DNA from: Gemmatimonas phototrophica
GTDB taxonomy: Bacteria > Gemmatimonadota > Gemmatimonadetes > Longimicrobiales > Gaopeijiaceae
Direction of reading: 5' to 3'
DNA: 10,271 nt
NCBI GenBank assembly: GCA_945876015.1
Contig: CAMCNM010000044.1
Coordinates: forward strand, 1 to 10,271
In this document: positions 8,115 to 10,271 of the stretch, one piece after another
How positions within the stretch are numbered: the stretch's first letter is position 1
Layout: each line of letters opens with the position of its first letter
Made by a program: the position numbers and the translations under genes
Notes under the pieces: model-generated
Databases searched by the model: none
What the model was told of the DNA's origin: nothing
What the model saw: only the letters and a program-made list of their open reading frames with translations

Positions 8115-8123
8115 CCGAAGACC

Positions 8124-9500
8124 TTGTTCTCCGGGAGATCTGAGGAAATTTGTCAACTCGGCGGCGTTCTCGATGGATTGGGCCCGGCGCTCACCATCGT
8201 GCGCGGCCCCGAGGGCGTTGGGACGACCTCGCTCGTCTCCCAGGCCCTCGCGGCGCGCACCCATCTCGCCTACGTCGCCGCGCCCGTCACCGACGCGGAC
8301 CATCGCGCCCTCCTGGCGGAGCGGCTAGAGCTCGAGGGCGGCGCGGACTGGCCCGCCCTGCTGGACCAGCTGGCGGACCGGATCGAGAAGACGCGTGAGA
8401 AGACGGTTCTGGTCCTAGACGGTGTCGAGCACCTGCTCGCGGCTCGCTCCCGCCTCCCCACCCTGCTCTCGGTGTTCTGGGCGCGCATCCGAGCCCGCGC
8501 CCTTCCCTTCCATCTGGTGCTCGTGGGAAGCGATCCGGAGGCGCTCGGCTTGCTCGGCGGTGCCCGGAGTCCGTTGGCGGACGCGGTGACGCTGGATCTG
8601 GAGCTGGGCCCACTGCCGTACCGCGAGATCACCGCGTCGCTCGGCGCGTGGCCGGCCCGCGACCGCATCGCCGGTTGGGCCGCTCTCGGCGGGATGCCGG
8701 CCATCGCGCGCTGGCTCGACCCGGACGAGGGGCTCGTCCCGAACCTGCGCCGCATCATGCTCGACCCGGACGCACCGCTGCTTCGTGCGGGTACGGATCT
8801 GCTGCGACGCACCGTCCAGAGCCCGGCGCGGTACGCGAGCATCCTGCTGGCCGTCGCGCAGGGACGGCGCGAATGGGGGGAGATCGCCACCGCCGTCACC
8901 GACTTCCGTTCGAGCGGTCAGCTCGCGCCGTATCTCGCGCGCCTCGAGGAGCTCCGGCTCATCGAGACCCGCCGGTCGCTCGACGCGCGCGAGGGGTCGC
9001 GCAGCCGGCGCTACCATCCGACCGATCCATTCCTTGCGTTCTGGTTTCGCTTCGTGCTGCCCAACCTCACCGAGCTCGAGCGCGGCCAGTCCGCCGACGT
9101 GTGGACCCGCCGCATCCGGCCCTTTCTGGACGATCACATTCGCCTCCACTTCGGCGACCTCGCGCGTGCGTACGTGACGCGCTACGCCGAGCGTCTCCCC
9201 GGAGCGGCCAGGGAGACCGGAGCGCTGTGGGGGCCAGGCTATGCGCTCGACGTGGCCGGCGTCCTCAAGGGAGGGGCCGTCTGCTACGGCAGCTGCAGCT
9301 GGGAGCACAGTCCGGTCGGGGAGGAAGCGATGGGGCCGATCGAGCGCGCTCTGGCAGAGAGCAGATACGGCTTTGGAAGGGAATCGAGACTGGAGGTAGT
9401 CTTCCACGCCGGAGGCGTGGGGGAGGAGCTGACGCGAAGGGCGGCGCGAGAAGATCAGATCCGGTTGGTGGGACTCGAGGATCTGCTCGGCACTGCCTGA
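8124..9500 (+). CDS. Archaeal-type P-loop ATPase/DUF234 protein with degenerate active sites
   Basis: The 458-residue product resembles the archaeal-type ATPase family (ATPase_2) fused to DUF234. The family start pattern F-x-GR-x-E-x-x-x-L appears as FSGRSEEICQL directly after the TTG at 8124. The same frame reaches ATG 8067, but those 19 codons are AT-rich and lie in the presumed promoter. The P-loop reads GPEGVGTTS (28-36), with Thr34 where the nucleotide-binding Lys is expected. Walker B reads VLVLDGVEHL, keeping Asp99 but having Gly where the catalytic Glu is usual. HLVLVGSDPE (about 133-142) fits the sensor strand. A helical linker leads to the DUF234 hallmark YHPTDPFLAFWFRFVLPN. The C-terminal E-x-D...E-C-K pattern appears as ALDV and GSCSW, with only Asp kept. 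The frame is clean and full length, so it looks like a maintained pseudo-ATPase, not a decayed gene. Cellular role unknown; proposed roles include DNA or regulatory functions. Both neighbours are on the opposite strand. Confidence 0.82.
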   Translation: MFSGRSEEICQLGGVLDGLGPALTIVRGPEGVGTTSLVSQALAARTHLAYVAAPVTDADHRALLAERLELEGGADWPALLDQLADRIEKTREKTVLVLDGVEHLLAARSRLPTLLSVFWARIRARALPFHLVLVGSDPEALGLLGGARSPLADAVTLDLELGPLPYREITASLGAWPARDRIAGWAALGGMPAIARWLDPDEGLVPNLRRIMLDPDAPLLRAGTDLLRRTVQSPARYASILLAVAQGRREWGEIATAVTDFRSSGQLAPYLARLEELRLIETRRSLDAREGSRSRRYHPTDPFLAFWFRFVLPNLTELERGQSADVWTRRIRPFLDDHIRLHFGDLARAYVTRYAERLPGAARETGALWGPGYALDVAGVLKGGAVCYGSCSWEHSPVGEEAMGPIERALAESRYGFGRESRLEVVFHAGGVGEELTRRAAREDQIRLVGLEDLLGTA

Positions 9501-9508
9501 CGGTCAGG
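9496..9508. terminator. Palindrome spanning both convergent stop codons
   Basis: CCTGAC-G-GTCAGG is a perfect 6+1+6 palindrome. It contains the TGA of the ATPase gene (9498-9500) and, on the other strand, the TGA of the secreted-protein gene (9504-9506). As RNA it gives a 5-bp stem with a 3-base loop on either strand. No T tract follows, so its role as a shared terminator is only possible. Confidence 0.28.
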
Positions 9509-9989
9509 GCGGCGGCAGGGTCCTGAAGTCCACGACGCTCCAGACCCCGTCGGACCCGACGAGGTGAACCTGATCGACTCGCTCGCGCAGCGAGAGAGAC
9601 CCCGGCTGTCCCTGCAGGAACCAGGTTTCCAGCCTCGCCGATCCCTCTTCTCCCTGAAGCCTCACGCCCGAGAGCTCGAACCCCGCGCGCGAGCCGTCCA
9701 CCGAGCGGCACGCGGCCACTCCGTCACATGTCACGATCTCGTCTAACTTGGCGGCTGATCTTCCGAGCTCGGCGGCGAGCACCTGCAGACCGGGCGCATC
9801 TTCCGCCGATGCGCTCGAGGGATGCACGTCGAATACCGTCACTCGCTGCCCGGTCTCGTCGCTGGCCACGCGCGCGGCGTGCAGCGCAGCCGCCCTCAGG
9901 ATCGAGACGCGCTGATCGATCACATCCTGGGCGCGAAGATCGAACCCGGGGGCCAGAAGGATCAGCACAACGAGAAGGGTCCTGACCAC
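9504..9989 (-). CDS. Secreted protein of unknown function, coupled to gyrB
   Basis: A 161-residue protein starting at GTG (9987-9989). AGGAG stands seven bases upstream and overlaps the gyrB stop codon, which supports the start and suggests co-translation with gyrB. The N-terminus is a typical signal peptide: Arg3, a hydrophobic run LLVVLILLAP (5-14), and a likely cleavage after LRA (residue 20). The exported part starts with a helix-prone region. It has a close Cys88/Cys94 pair (CDGVAAC) that may form a small disulfide loop, then strand-like segments ending in GVWSVVDFRTL and a PPP tail. That ending resembles small exported NTF2-like or beta-sheet proteins, where a DG-x-W-x-V strand is common, but I cannot assign a family. 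Its stop is three bases from the convergent ATPase gene stop. No link to gyrase function is evident beyond position. Confidence 0.75.
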   Translation of the reverse strand: MVRTLLVVLILLAPGFDLRAQDVIDQRVSILRAAALHAARVASDETGQRVTVFDVHPSSASAEDAPGLQVLAAELGRSAAKLDEIVTCDGVAACRSVDGSRAGFELSGVRLQGEEGSARLETWFLQGQPGSLSLRERVDQVHLVGSDGVWSVVDFRTLPPP

Positions 9990-9996
9990 GCAGTCG

Positions 9997-10002
9997 CTCC
10001 TC
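9997..10002 (-). promoter_or_regulatory. Ribosome-binding site overlapping the gyrB stop
   Basis: GAGGAG on the minus strand shares bases with the TGA of gyrB (10001-10003) and sits seven bases before the GTG at 9989. It identifies the GTG start and implies that ribosomes finishing gyrB can reinitiate on the next gene. Confidence 0.65.
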
Positions 10003-10271
10003 AGATGTCCAGGTTCTTCACGTACCGCGCATTCTTCTCGATGAACTGCCGGCGCGGCTCGACATCCTCACCCATCAGCTGGTCGAAGAGCATGGACGCG
10101 ATCGCGGCGTCCTCGATGCGTACCTGCATGACCGTCCGGACCTCCGGATCCATCGTCGTCTTCCAGAGCTGATCGGCGTTCATCTCACCCAGTCCCTTGT
10201 AGCGCTGGATGTTGACGCCCTTCGACGCATCGTCCGTCTTGCCGTTGGTGATGCGCTTGATGATCTGATCC
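10001..10271 (-). CDS. gyrB: DNA gyrase subunit B, C-terminal 89 residues
   Basis: Only the end of the gene is in the window; the frame is open through the right edge. The visible residues include [32 protein letters not shown] and the terminal YVKNLDI. These are the conserved TOPRIM/C-terminal sequence of GyrB, and the ending favours GyrB over ParE. GyrB supplies the ATPase and part of the DNA-cleavage site of the A2B2 gyrase that introduces negative supercoils. The next gene on the same strand encodes a small secreted protein and starts 11 bases past the gyrB stop. gyrA is therefore not immediately downstream, unlike in many genomes. Nothing in the visible part looks truncated or altered. 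Confidence 0.95.
   Translation of the reverse strand, partial: DQIIKRITNGKTDDASKGVNIQRYKGLGEMNADQLWKTTMDPEVRTVMQVRIEDAAIASMLFDQLMGEDVEPRRQFIEKNARYVKNLDI

Larger units (their letters stand above)
7941..8123. promoter_or_regulatory. Divergent intergenic region of glnN and ATPase gene
   Basis: About 180 bases separate the two divergent starts. Bases 8041-8104 form an AT-rich island that stands out sharply in this GC-rich DNA and probably holds both promoters. On the plus strand TTGTGG (8072-8077) and TATTTT (8094-8099), 16 bases apart, could drive the ATPase gene from about 8106. TTGAAC (8018-8023) with TATTAC (8042-8047), 18 bases apart, is an alternative. On the minus strand several -10-like hexamers (such as TAATAT at 8041-8046) are possible for glnN, without a matching -35. 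I found no sigma-54 GG-N10-GC element and no recognisable riboswitch. Confidence 0.5.

Noticed and set aside
7941..8123. Sigma-54 promoter or nitrogen-regulated riboswitch upstream of glnN
   Set aside because: I looked for GG-N10-GC spacing and for a structured leader and found neither beyond an imperfect 8-bp stem.
8104..8156. Two TTGACA hexamers on the minus strand (8104-8109 and 8151-8156) as glnN -35 boxes
   Set aside because: Neither has a -10-like hexamer 16 to 18 bases downstream on the minus strand, and the second lies inside the ATPase gene.
1..10271. Mobile element, CRISPR array or tRNA
   Set aside because: No transposase or integrase motif, no spaced direct repeats and no cloverleaf-like sequence was seen; the gaps between genes are mostly too short to hold one.

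Overview
The window is GC-rich bacterial DNA (about two-thirds GC by eye, with strongly GC-biased third codon positions), densely packed with eight protein genes and short intergenic gaps. No tRNA, rRNA, CRISPR array, insertion sequence or phage gene was seen. The gene content (AddAB-type recombination nuclease, type III glutamine synthetase, a DUF922-type lipoprotein, GyrB) fits a free-living, diderm, high-GC bacterium. A member of the FCB-related or Eisenbacteria/Gemmatimonadota-like lineages is my guess, but the sequence alone does not settle taxonomy.

Region 1 (1-5003, + strand) is an operon for double-strand-break processing. It holds the 3' end of an AddB-like subunit with an iron-sulfur-type nuclease domain, then a complete AddA-like helicase-nuclease, then a 71-residue glycine-zipper membrane protein. 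Both junctions are 4-base ATGA stop/start overlaps, so the three are probably translationally coupled.

Region 2 (5025-7924, - strand) holds glnN (type III glutamine synthetase). After a perfect 13-bp hairpin comes a predicted DUF922-type lipoprotein with a HEEGH zinc-site motif. The lipoprotein gene converges on the addBA operon across 21 bases.

Region 3 (7925-8123) is the only sizeable non-coding stretch. It contains an AT-rich island, bracketed by a 7-bp inverted repeat, between the divergent glnN and ATPase genes.

Region 4 (8124-9500, + strand) is an archaeal-type P-loop ATPase/DUF234 fusion. The Walker A lysine, the Walker B glutamate and the putative nuclease-like E-x-K of the C-terminal domain are all replaced while the rest of the fold reads as intact. 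This apparent pseudo-ATPase is the most unusual item in the window.

Region 5 (9504-10271, - strand) is the 3' end of gyrB followed after 10 bases by a small secreted protein of unknown function, whose ribosome-binding site overlaps the gyrB stop codon. gyrA does not follow gyrB directly.

Most of the window is conventional housekeeping. The accessory-looking parts are the degenerate ATPase and the small membrane protein appended to addBA. I see no convincing new multi-gene system.
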